DNA of 64,000 nucleotides from Mycteria americana. Taxonomy: Eukaryota > Chordata > Aves > Ciconiiformes > Ciconiidae. The notes under the pieces were generated by a model. It worked only from the letters and a program-made list of their open reading frames with translations. It ran no database searches and was not told the origin of the DNA. Positions 33,662 through 45,789 of the stretch are shown here, piece by piece. Every line of letters starts with the position of its first letter. The stretch's first letter is position 1. The stretch lies in assembly GCF_035582795.1 (NCBI RefSeq), contig NC_134367.1:86783062-86847061 (forward strand), given 5' to 3'. The translations under genes and the position numbers were made by a program.

Positions 33662-36600
33662 CGAGAAGCGCCGGTTCGGGAGGGTCTGAGGGGCTTTTGT
33701 TTGTTTTTCCTTTCTTGTCTGCGGGGGCGCCGGTGGCGGGGAGCGGCGTGCGGGGCCGCCCGGGCCGGCGGCGCAGCGGGGAAAGTTGCGGGGACGGTCC
33801 CTGCGGCGGGGCGGCTTGAGGAGCCGCGGGACCCCCTGCCTGCTGCTCCCCGTCCGCCCGGGGCGGGGGGCTGCGCTTGGGGCGGCGGCAGCGGCGGCGG
33901 CCGCCGGGGGGCTCCGCGGACCGCGACGGGGCTGCCCCCCTCCCCGCGGGGCTCGGAGGAGCGGCCGCTCCCAGGGACCGCCGCGCCCCTCGAGCAGCGA
34001 GGCGAGGGGCCGGCCGCCCCGCCGGGCACGCACGGGGCTCGCCCCTCCGGCGGGGCCGGTGGGAGCGGGGACCGCGGCCGCCCGGCACGGCCGTCGTCCT
34101 GCGGCGGCTCGCACCGGGAGCCCTGGAGCACGGCTCGACGTGCCGCCGGCGGCCGGGCTTGTCCCGCTGGGGTGGTGCGGGAGTGCGCAGCGGTGCGCGG
34201 CCCCCCCGGGCGGTCGGTGCCCCCGCAGCGTCCCCGTGTGCGGTGTCTCCTCCGTTCTGGATCACCGAGGTTCCTCGGGGCTGTACCGGAGTGCGGGCTG
34301 TCGTGCAGCTGGAGTTCGGGGAGGCATCAGTGGGCAGGGTGCGCTGCCAACGCGCCCGCAGGAGCGTCTGAGCAGAGCCCAAGTATTTACTGAAAAGCAG
34401 AGCTAGCCGTATTCCCTTCGCTGTGTAAGTCTCGGGGCAGAGAAACCCAAATGTGCTCGTGTGTGCAGGGCTATGGATCTGCTCGCGTGGGTTTTCTTAC
34501 TGATTAACAGGCTTCTGATTGTCTGGGATTACTTTTGGAAAAATGCAAATCCCAGCGAATATCTGTGCTGGCCCTATATAGAAGCAGTCACAGACAGAAG
34601 AACTGTAACTTCAATATTACTGACACACGTCGAGAAACTTTAAAAAAGGCAAACAAAAGCCGGGATATGTCCTGAGGATGTTTTTGCACAAGCAGTATAT
34701 TTTCCGTGTTTACAGCCGACATTGACTGAAATGTTCAGCTTTTTTTTTTTTTTATTTACATACCTATACACCTCAAAGTCGGTGAATGATATATTGATTT
34801 TATTTCATCTGCTTCTGTGTGTTTAATCTGACAGTATTTGGTTTGCTTACTTGTGTTGGACCAGGACTGCAGTAGGTAACGGTGCTTTTTCCAGAATGGA
34901 AGCCCGGTTTGGTGACTTTCAGAAATGTGCCTCAGTGTGGAAGCAAGCTGATCACTTGTATGGTAGACATTCTCCGTGGCATGGAAGAAGTATTGCGGGG
35001 TTTTCTGATGTGGTGTGTCCTAAAAAATGTTCATGTTTCGCTCTCACCCCCCATGCGTTCCCCCCCCCCCCCTTTATTTTTTTAATGGTTCTGTTATTAC
35101 CAGAAGCTTTTACATGGACATTATTGCCCTGTAGAGCAATATGAGGATTACATTTTATAGTGCTGTATCTCATTCAAAGTAACATGTTTTTACTTCGGTG
35201 CTGTGTGCATGTTACCCTGTTAACTTCAGCTTTAGGGAAGAAGAATTGGTTGACTTGAACTGAAACGCTGAAAACCATTGGACTATTTTGGATGTAGCAG
35301 TTTTGTTGGATTTTAGTAGCAAAGCAGTGAAATACTCCAGGGATAACCCAGTATGAAATTCATCTGACTTGCTGCCAGCTATATCAAAACAGGTTGCAAG
35401 TTTTCTTTTTTTCTAGCAGCTGCACTCTGCCACCAAACCCAGAAATTCGGTTTTGTATTCTTTCAAGTTTCATTCAAAAGAAATGGAACCTAACTTATTA
35501 CAGAAACTGTTGTGAGGTGCAAATTAATGTAATTTTAAAGTAGATGAATAGTAACTTTCCAGAGGGAGCCGATTGCATACTTTATATTGCATATCTGTAT
35601 ATTTTAAGTGCAATCCATTTTTATTTCTGTTACTGAAAGAAATTGAAATTTGATCTTACTCATAGTAGTATAGTCTTAATCCAACAACTTGTCAATGTAT
35701 TTTAGAGTAGCAGTCCCAGAAGTAGGTTTTCATGGTGAAAACCAACCGTGACCGTACAAAAGAAACATCACAAACACAGTGCTCAATGGTGTCTTGAATT
35801 ACAGTTCTAAGTATTAGTGTTAAGGATTAAAATGTCTTGATTAATTTGTAAGCTGGTCTAAAAAATTGTCACACTTATGACGCTCTTCATTCTAAAGCTA
35901 TAGTTGCTGCTTCAAAACTATCTGACCTCCCTTTCTTGTGTTAGTATTTGGATTTTAGTCTTAGTGCTATGAATATTTTCAGGACCAAATCCTGAAATGC
36001 TAAAGAAAAATCTTGTGATGACTAAGGTGGAAATTTCTCCTACATAAATACTACAACATTGTAGTTCTTATGTTCATACCTTCCCTCCTCCCTCAGTCTT
36101 GATTTTAGCAGACAGAAAGCCTAAATGCATACTTCTTGTTCTGGCAATTACTGTGCTTACGCAGTGTTATGTGACTCAGAAAGGAAGGGGAAGGGGTGCA
36201 AAAGGTGCTTGACACTAGAAGTTTGAAGAGATCTGGATGACCTTAATTAATTTGGGCCATAATCATATTATAGCTTGTTTGTCATAAGAAGAGGTTGTAC
36301 TGTGAGCAGATGTGGTACTCTGAGGATGAGACAAAGTATCTGTGAGGTATTTGAAGGCAAAGAAAGCTCTGCTCGGTGCATGTAAATGCATGGTTGCTGA
36401 GTCTAGTACATAATATGATAGAACAGTTTACTAATGTTATTAGTATCCCTTACTGTAGTGGCAGTTTTTCATTTAATGAAGACATATAATTAGGCTTTAA
36501 AATAAGGAGCAGTATGGATAAGAATATGTGGGGGAGGAACGCCACACTATCAGGATCCTCAGCTATATTTAAGTACATTAGTTTGTGAATATGTAACAAA

Positions 36601-39396
36601 TCCTTAAATGGATCTGTAAGTTTGGAATGAAAAGAAAGAGCCTGGTAACACCAAAAGTAGTCTGTTTTGCAAATTCATTCAACAGCATTGCTACATCCTC
36701 CATGACTTCATTCTGTGTCTTTCTTCAGTAGAAGAACATCAATTCTACTAGACTGCACAGCTGCTGTAACATGTGAAACTGTCGGAGGTGCTGGGAGTGT
36801 GTGTATCGACTACACCTCTAGACACACAAACTGTGCCTGTCAGTCCATCCAACAAAGAGTGTTGCAGAATATGCACTGGGGTATGTTCCTGACAGTGTTA
36901 GGGTACAAAACAGAATAAATAAATTTAGTGTAAGCCTGGCGTGCCATGTTAGGATTGGGTCTTCATGCTCAGGAGTTGTTTGTGTCTTATTTTTGTTTTA
37001 AGAGAGGATAGGAGCATGCTGCGACACTTTCTACTCCTTGTGTCTTGGTTGAGTGCCATCGGAACACAACCTTCTGTGTGTAAGCCTGGCTAGGAGATTC
37101 AGTGAGTGCAAGGAAAAGCCTTTCTGAATATAAATTGTTGAAATTACTGTGTGTAAAATAGGAGAGGATGGAAGATTAACCCTTTCACCCATTCTGAGTA
37201 TGTGGTTTCATGGTGGAAGCATCAATTAGTGTAAAGGAAGGTAGGCTTAAGTGTATTTCTTCATTAAATGTTTACAGACTAAAGGCAAGGTCTTTTCTAT
37301 GGTTGGAAGGTTTTTGGAAAAACAAAAACAAAAGATGTAATATATATTACAAATGATAAATATTCATTTGCTGAAATGAGAGCTAGAGGGAGTTTGATAC
37401 TTCTGTAAATTAATCTTGATGGATATACTTACAGAGAAATATTTAATAATACAGCTACAGTATGGATTATGGGAAAATGTTTTCCTGGATATGATTTGAA
37501 AGTGCAGCCACTTGTCAATGCCATTACCTTTCCTCCTCTGTTTTCTGTGCTGTCGTTCTTAAGTTGGAGTAAACAAAACCCTGACTGTTTAATTTAGAAA
37601 ACTTTCCTGCAAGCAAATTCAGGGTTTTGTTCATTTATCCAGATGCAATACAGCAGTGTAGCCACAGTATCGCAGAGCTCTATGCAGACCAGCCATCTGA
37701 TAATTTGCCCCGTCTCTGTTGTGAGCGTTATGCCTGGTATTGATCTCCAGGAGGTTGTGGCTGCTCTGCTAGTTTGTAGCAAGTTCTTGTCAGGGTAGTG
37801 AATGTGATTGGGGGATTCAGGGCTGTCCACTTACATTCAACAGTTGATGGAATTGTGCTCAGTAATGTTTCTTTCCCCCCAAATGAGAAGGCAGTGTGAT
37901 GACATGTAAGGATAACCTCCCAGTGTGCGTAGATGATAATGTGTCCTTCTGCATTCCCAGTATATCCCCAGGGAAAAAGATTAATTGTGACACGCAAAAG
38001 CTTCTAATACAAAAAGTCAGAGGCTTCCCTCTTATTTATAAATTCATAGAGGATTGAGAAATTTGGGGAGGACAGGATTAAAAAAAATGCTTGGCATTTC
38101 TGTGACCTGCCTCTGTTGATATGCCTCACTTCTGTTAAAGAAAATGATCTAATCTCAATGCCTGTGGTTGGCTAAGGTGTTTTGTGCAATGTTGTTTGCC
38201 TGCTTAGCTTTAGCTGTGTTCATGAGTACCATTCTGTCCATTACTACCTCACTTGGCAGCAGTAGGTGTACTGGAGCCAGATGCCGAGGGCTCTGCGTGA
38301 GTCTTAGAGCTCCATGTGAGGCATAAAGGGATCTCATTCCAGGTCAAGTCTACAGAGTCGTGACAACATGCATTGTCCTGCAGCCTCTTCGCTCCTGCCT
38401 GTCCTCCTTCTAAGCAGGAGAAGGCACCTCCAGCATCTAGGATTAACGGTTTTCGAGAAATCTTCCCAACATTCCTGCATGAAGGTCTCGGGTATCATCT
38501 GTAACATCTAAAGGAAATAACCCTGACAGTCATGAAGGGAAACAAATGCTATATATCATCCACAGGGATTTTATAAAATAGCTCTGAGGGGCAATCTGCC
38601 GCTAGCCTACAACTCCATCATTTCATTATGAAATAAGTAAATGTATTGAGTTCAGTAATTATGTTGGTTTCTAGTAGGAGAAAATACATTATTAAGGCAG
38701 TTAAATAATACTTTTAAAACATCTTACTAAATACATACTGAAGAAGCAAAGCATCACTTCCTTCAGCCTTGCATTATAAGCAGTTATGTACAGCCACACT
38801 ATTCTTCATAGGATTGAAATAGCAAGTCAAGCCTAAAAAACCAATGACAATTCTCTTTAAAACCTTAAATACCTTGTAGAAGGTACTGGGCTGCAACAAA
38901 ACCAAATAATTTGGTGAGATAATAGCAGTCTTAGTGTAGAATATTAATTACTTCTTTTGGTTTCATAGAACCTGGCTTCATGGCTATTACTCAGAAATGA
39001 GAACGACCAGGTCATTATCTTGAAGCAACATACTTGCGTTCACTAAAAGTGCAAAAGAAAGGTCTCTGCAAAACACTGCAAGAACAGTGTCAGATCGGTA
39101 GAGAAGAGTGTTGAATTACCCTTCCTTATACTAATGTAGAGGAGCTTGTCCCACAGGGTGCCATTATGTATGAAAGCAGACACCTCCTGGTGCTCCTGTA
39201 GGACTTCCTGAACCAACAGAGGCTGGGTCCGTCTCAGGGTATTGAGGCAGCAACATTCATGCTGCACATACTGAAGCGTGAAATAGCCATTATGTGTATA
39301 GAATTTGATGACAGGAAAGGCTTGGTTTTCTAGCTGCAAGCTCTACATTGGTCACCTATGCTAAATCTTCCTGCTTTTTTTGGCCAGAAGCCTTTT

Positions 39397-39616
39397 AGCG
39401 CACTCTCGTGTTTCTCTAGTAAAAATTGATAGTACTAATTGCCACTTTTTATCGTTAATTTCTGAATCAACACGACGTATTGCTATAGCAACAAATCCTT
39501 TCGAACTTCGCTGCAGACAATTAGTAGGAGAATTCAATCTCAAAGAACTCTCAACTCTCAAAGAACTATTCAAAGGATTAAGGAACTTTCTTTTAAAAAG
39601 AAGGGGAGTAATGTAG
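39397..39616 (+). other. Short anomalous ORF ending at a purine-rich tract
   Basis: The frame stays open for 78 codons to TAG at 39614-39616, if started at the ATG at 39380. It has more CpG-containing Arg codons than its surroundings and a basic C-terminus (LLKRRGVM). Its last codons form a purine-rich AAAAAGAAGGGGAGTAA tract, then TGTAGATAC. A coding end on a polypurine tract followed by TG is the layout at the 3' end of some proviruses, so a fragment of an unrecognised ERV is possible. A 16-bp near-duplication (CTCAAAGAACT repeated) lies inside. No family was identified and it may be a chance frame. Confidence 0.25.
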
Positions 39617-40064
39617 ATACTTAAAACTGTCATGGAAGAACAGAACTCGAACATTTTCAGAATTATCTTTTTATTAATCATCTCCAATTGCTGTACAAAG
39701 GTGCATACTTGCTTCTAACAAAATAATTACAGCACGCTCTGTCTCCTCAGAGATAAATACATCACCCTGTGGTATACTCTGCAGATTTTTATCTCTGATA
39801 ATGATGTTTCACCATAAACTGCTGCATCTTTTCTGAGAGGATGGCTGTTCTTCAGCCCTGACAGTGAATGTGCAGGTAACCCCTAAGCAGGTTTCAGGAT
39901 TAGCCGGACATCAAACAATCCAAATTTATGAAGTCAGAATTAGATAGTGCTTTATCTCCTCTTTTTCACCAGCTGAAGCATCCTTCTCTCTTTCACTGAA
40001 ATGGATTGCTATTTGCATTTTACCTTGTCATCTCTCTTGATAACAGGCAGACAAGGGAATTTAT

Positions 40065-40065
<1 letters not shown>

Positions 40066-40095
<30 letters not shown>
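40066..40095 (+). repeat. (CA)15 microsatellite
   Basis: Fifteen perfect CA units between ATC and AATC form a typical length-polymorphic microsatellite. Confidence 0.97.
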
Positions 40096-40097
<2 letters not shown>

Positions 40098-43000
40098 TCA
40101 GGAGGCATAAGGGGTGTGGAAGTGCCAAATACCTGAGGAACAGTAGAATAAAATGGAACTGTCTCGGACTGCGAGTCCATGATTGGTGTTATTGTCTGTG
40201 ATAGATTTTTGAGGTAGTGAAAGCTTGTAAATTTTTAGGGGCAGCTGAGTTCCTGAGGATGTTGATTGTAGTGGAAGAAGGCTGTCTGAGAAGGGAGCAT
40301 AAGGACAGGTGAAGGGTAAGAACGAGAAAACTGTAAATTAAGGAAATGAAGAGGATAGTGAAAGGAGTAGTAGTACTTGTAGGGGGGAAGTTTGAAGGGA
40401 GTATCCCAGGAGTCTGTGACTCTTGCATATATACAGGACAGGGAAAAGAAGGGGGAGGGTAAAAGACCCAGAAAAATGGAACAACGCGACTCCAGGTGCT
40501 GAGGGAAGAACGTGCCTGTGGCAGAGATCCTGGGAAGGATGTGGCGGGTTCCTGCAGAGGAGGGGTTGCTGTGTGGACTCTGGTTTCACCTCATCCAGTG
40601 GGTGCCTTTTTCATAATAGTGCCTCACTGGATGTCAAGGCTGGCTCTTCTGTATATTATTAATGTAGTAGTATAGGCAGTGCCCCTGCCACCCACCAGAC
40701 GTTCTCTCGTTCCCCTGGCCAGACTGTTAACCTTGCCAGTAATAATTGGTAGAAGGCAAATATTGAAAATGCAATTGCATGCAAGGCCACAGCTCCGCAG
40801 CTTTCTCTTGTCAGAACACCTCTTCTTGGAGGGCCCTCCGGAGCCCTTTGCGTAATGTCAAAGTTTCCATTTTCAAGCAGTCAAAGCTTGAAATCTCTCC
40901 CAGTTGTATCTCTTGGTTGTTCTGTTTATTAGCATGGTGATCTGACTTTGTTAACTGGGAAATCTTAAAGAAAATTTTGTAATAAAAGCTAAAAGAGCAT
41001 TATGAAAGCCTATAGTAAGAAATGCTGAGTGTGTTTTACTTCCAAGATTCTTGGAAGACAAATGATCCCCGGAATATTTATATATGTAAATGTCTTTCTA
41101 AAATACCTATTGCAGAAAGCATCTCCCAATAAACAGAGAATGAGCAAAGTCACTTTAACAAAGTGTCTCTTAAGGAGGACTGAAAAAAAAAGAAGAATTG
41201 GAGTCCCATCTTGGGCCTGGAGCCGCTGAGGTAAATTCAGGGAGATTTAAATCTAGTAAGGAGGCTTGGTGGGCGATAGTTATTTATTTCAAATTTCTTT
41301 GTTCGTATTCTTTTTCTAGTTATTGTTTTGTATAAAATTATCTTGGATGTCCTGTGGAAAGAGATAGAAAAGTTCACCCTTAAGAGAAAGGACATAGATT
41401 TTCTCTGGAAGACAGAAAAAGATTATCTCTAGTGTCTGGATGCAGCATAAACAAGCTAACAAAGAATGACGTTGGAACAAATGCTGTTGAAAGAAAGGGA
41501 AAAAGTCTACATTGAAGCAGAAAGTTGAATGGGCTAACCTTCAAATGTGTGTGGAAGAGAAGCTTACAGGGCTACAGCTCTAGGGGTAAAGCATTGTGCT
41601 GTAGAAAATAGTTGCTAAAAATAATGCTGTACAATGCAAAGGGAACTAATACAAATAGAAAAGCAAGGAGAATAATTTGTAGCTTCATTTCTAGAAACTG
41701 CAATTCAGTAGCTACTGGCTAGTGATGATGTGGTAGGCAGGTGTATTGGTTCTCCTTTTCCTTGGTCTTAAACTGCAGTGTGATAAGGGAATATATCAAC
41801 AAAACTGAAGACAGTGTTTGACTTTCCTGTTGATAGACAGTCATAGATATGTACCTCGGATTGTCAGATTTTTCCTTTTCAGTCATACGTGCAGTTTTCA
41901 CTGAAGAAGCATAATGCCTACTAAGACTTCCAAATAAAAATATGAGTGACTATTACTTTTTTGCCCATTCCATATCTCCATTCCAAAAATTCAGTTGTTT
42001 TGGGAAAGCAAGTACATGAAAGGTGCAGATACTTGTGAAGATGAACTGTACTTTTCAGAAGAAGCAGACGGTGTTTATACTGTTCACTACTGAGTCAGTA
42101 ATTTTCATTCTCGCTCAACTCAATGAAAGCTGTGTTTGTTTGCTAAAGGGAATGCTAAAGAGGCAAAAACATGCAAGCAAGATTGAAAAAAGGTTTATAA
42201 AAATAACAGTAGGTTTGTTCATCCTTGAAAAACGGTAGGAGATAAAAAAAAAAGCAAAGTGGGTTTAATACATAGAAACCTTACAGTTAGTCTTTAATAG
42301 TCTTTAAAGACTGCCTAAGATGTGATCACTTTCTGCTGCAGTCTATCTAGAAATTTCTGATTTTCTTCTGCAATTACGTTAGCTTGAACGCTTCCAGCTT
42401 GAGCTGGATCTCATGGATAGAACTTTAAGTTACAAATTTGTATGAATTTGGAGACAAAACTGTTGTGATTCTCTTTCTTTAATGTCTAAACTCTTTGAGA
42501 ACTGATGACTTTTTTTTTTTTGTGCTGATATCAAAGTTTTGGATTCATACCCAGTGATCAGAGATATCAGATGTTTATTTTATTGGTAAAAATGTCATTA
42601 AAGTATTAATTCAAATCTAACTTTCATTACTATGATTCTGAAGATCATATTTTATATGAGTTATGTTTCTTGTAAGCATGACCCAAGTGATCCATTATTA
42701 AAAAGCACATTCTTACAAGCTGTGAAGAAGAGAATTTTAAAGCTATATACCTTTCCATAAAGTTTTGGGAAGAAAAATGTCATTTGTCATATTCACTTCT
42801 GCATTCAGTGTGATGTATTGACATCCGTGAATAAAATATTGAAGCTGAATAGATAGCATGATTCTTACTAGTGTACTAGTGTCTGCTCCCCTGCCTCCTC
42901 CCCAGATAATAATGCTAAGTTGTAAAATGAAAATCGTGATTCTGGAAAGACTTTCTCTTCAGGAATGCTAAACCAGCACGGATTTAGTTTTATAGATTTG

Positions 43001-45738
43001 TAGTAAACACTTTCTTGAATTAGGTTGAAAAAACCCAATAGATATAGGACTCTCAGCCGCTCATTTAAGTAAGTGTATGTTGAGTCTGCCATCCAGAAGT
43101 GTGGTTAAGTAAATAGGTACTTGGAGTGCAGAACCTTTGTGAAGCATTACATGCTGAAGCTTTTCAGGGCACTGGTGAGCAAATCTGCTGCTGACGTAAG
43201 CTGCCAGGAGCAGCTCTTGAATTATGGGTATGGTAAAATCAAACTTTTAAATGCCTGAAACAGAAGAATGAGGATTATGTGACTCTTGTAGACTGACAGG
43301 AATGATCAGAAGATCCATTAAGATCCAGGATATAGCTGAAGGTGTTGAGGCCTAAAAAAGCAGATATGATCTCAACTGAACTTCATCTGCAAGAAAATAA
43401 TACACAAAAAAGCATATCTTGCCTACTTTTTTTCCCCACAACATTAGCATATGTACACGATTCTAACTTGCTGTCGTGTTTGCCAGTTAAGAAAATGGAG
43501 GTTCAAAGGTAAATATGGTCAGATATGTTGTTTCCAAGAAGAAAATGTTGAAATTGAAACAATTTGTAACGTACTGATTACTTTTTAATGTAGCTAAATG
43601 TCTAATGTCTAGCAACCTGCCAATATTAGCATGAAGAGGTCTTACCCTTGTTATATCAGTTTGAAACTTCGCATGATGCAATGAGTCATACGGGTGACCG
43701 CAGTATCTTTCTCTGTGTCAGACCTCATCAACTTATTTCACTTGACATATTGGTTGGTTGGTTTGTTTCTAGGAATAATGCATTCATTCTACAGCAGCTG
43801 TACAGTTTTGCTTCTGCTTCTCCTAAATTTTATTGTAGTTGCTGTTTTTATAGGTGTTATGGAGAGCAAAGGTTCCTTTAAAAAAACCCCAAACCTCATC
43901 CTTCTGTTTTTATAAGGTGGGAACACTTCCTTGATATGGCTTACGTAATGGGATGGATAAGAATTTATTTGCATTGTTTATTGATGTGTATGACAAGAAC
44001 AGCTGAGTACTGAGAACGCTTGTGTTGTAGCCTTTTTTGGTTGTGTGACTTGCATGACTGTGATCCTGCTTTCTGTATTGTAGTTGGAATCAGGCATTGC
44101 AATGTCATAAGGAGAGTGTTTCTGAATCTTAACATTGGACATACCAAAAAAACTGAATTTCAAGATTGTTCCTTTCAATTACTCAGAATTTTTTATTGAC
44201 CATGTATTTGAAACTGTGGTGGTGTTTGTTTTTTGGTTTAGCAGCTATTTTCCTTCATTATGTATTTATTTTTTACTATGTTAAAAATAACTTTTGATGG
44301 CCTTTCACTGGGTTTTTCAATTGGTAATGCTGCTGCTCCTGATCTCAGCATAAACAAATGCAAGGCTTTGTGGATTCATTGGCAACTGGGTTGAATCTAC
44401 AATATTAAATTATTAACTTAATTTCTGAGTGGATCGTCAAAAGTCTTGCATCTAACTCATGGCCAGTTCCAGGTTAGTATTGGCAGTTTAGGGAATGCAA
44501 GACAGTTACCATACTGTTTTTGACAGAAGTCCTAAAAAGAAACATTTCTGTAAGAAATTTGCGAATTCTAGTGGTTAAGATGGTAAGTTATGCTTGGGCC
44601 CGAACCTGTGTTTACCAGGTGGTAAACCAAATACACCATTTGGCTGTGTTTCTGTCTTACTAAAGATGTGGGGTGACACCTAGCACCATTAAGCTAAAGG
44701 TTGGAGTTTTTTTGTTTTGGATTTGGACAAATTGAGATTTCACTTCAGCCTGTATTTCACTTTCCTTTTCTTTCCTTTTTTAAACTCGGACAATGAAAAG
44801 TATAGTTTTTTCTGCTTGGTTTTACTTGTGCATTTTCTTTATAACTTTTTTTTTTTTTTAAATTTCCAGTAGCAGTGGTTCAAAAATCATCCCCTTATTT
44901 TTGTACCAAAGATATTACCCTCTCCTAGTTAAAATGAAACACAAATGCAAATTCTAGAAATACGTGGCCAATCGGTCTCGTTTTGGCCAATGTTATGTGT
45001 GGAGTGTACGTGTGCAAAACATACTTCAAGGCCTGTCCTAATCAACTTAAGCAAAATAAATTGAAATAAATATCCCCAAACTATTTGCAGCAGTTAAATT
45101 ATATTAATTTAAATGAGATTAAAGCTGTAATACGTGTAGCTATTTTCATGTGAAGATAAGCTTAAGCAATATTCTTCCTCTGATCTTAGTTCAGAGTAAC
45201 AACCAGGCCAGAACCCTTCATTTGAGGATTATTATTTCCCTTCTGAATTTCTAGTCTCCTCTTTTTTTCCTCTGATGGTTAGCGCTCTCATTTTTCCAAA
45301 TTTTCTTGTTTGTATGTTATTTGCAAATTTGGTTCTGATGCAGCGATCTGTATATATGTTAAGACTTTTAGTTGTGAGAATCGTGGAACTGGAAAAAATA
45401 TTCTAAAATACCTAATTAAGCACAAAATCATAAGAATAGAAGTTGTTATCCAAAATGTCAGGTAGGAATTTTTGGTTTTGATTGTGCTTGTGAATGGATC
45501 TCAAGTGTGGAAAAAACATGAATCATTGGGGAAACTTGAGTGAAACAGCACACATAGAATAGAGTTGAAGTTCTACAGATTAAACCCCACTTGCATTGTG
45601 CATGTGAAGGTAAGAAAGTCGTATTCTGAATCAGCCTGGAAGAATGAAAGGTCCTTGATATAGTATTGCTGTAATAGAAATAGGATTAATTATGGATTTG
45701 TGATGTTTTGGCGTTTTATCTTTTCAGCAATTTGGCTG

Positions 45739-45789
45739 AATACGTACCTATATTTGTTAATCAAAATACATACCTGTATTTGTTAATCA
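45739..45789 (+). repeat. 25-bp tandem duplication
   Basis: AATACGTACCTATATTTGTT plus AATCA is repeated after one spacer base, with two transition differences in 25 positions. It is a recent local duplication in AT-rich DNA. Confidence 0.9.

Larger units (their letters stand above)
33010..34345 (+). promoter_or_regulatory. CpG island promoter with probable first exon
   Basis: About 1.3 kb of very GC-rich, CpG-dense DNA stands out sharply from the AT-rich surroundings, the mark of a vertebrate CpG-island promoter. Within it are a GC box GGGGCGGGGC (33263-33272), a CRE-like TGAGGTCA (33287-33294), a CCAAT box (33307-33311), a GCC run and a CGG run. A splice donor CAG|GTAGGG falls at 33655/33656, so a first exon of roughly 0.3 kb ending at 33655 is likely. 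If transcribed from just after the CCAAT box, it would hold a short upstream ORF (ATG 33362 to TGA 33436). Plus-strand direction is inferred. Divergent transcription is possible. The gene cannot be named because no coding exon is recognised downstream. Confidence 0.85.

Noticed and set aside
33045..34382. 445-residue minus-strand open frame, and others of 338, 305, 230 and 206 residues in the same island
   Set aside because: GC-rich DNA lacks stop codons by composition. All six frames are open here, products are Ala/Arg/Gly/Pro-rich and no domain is visible.
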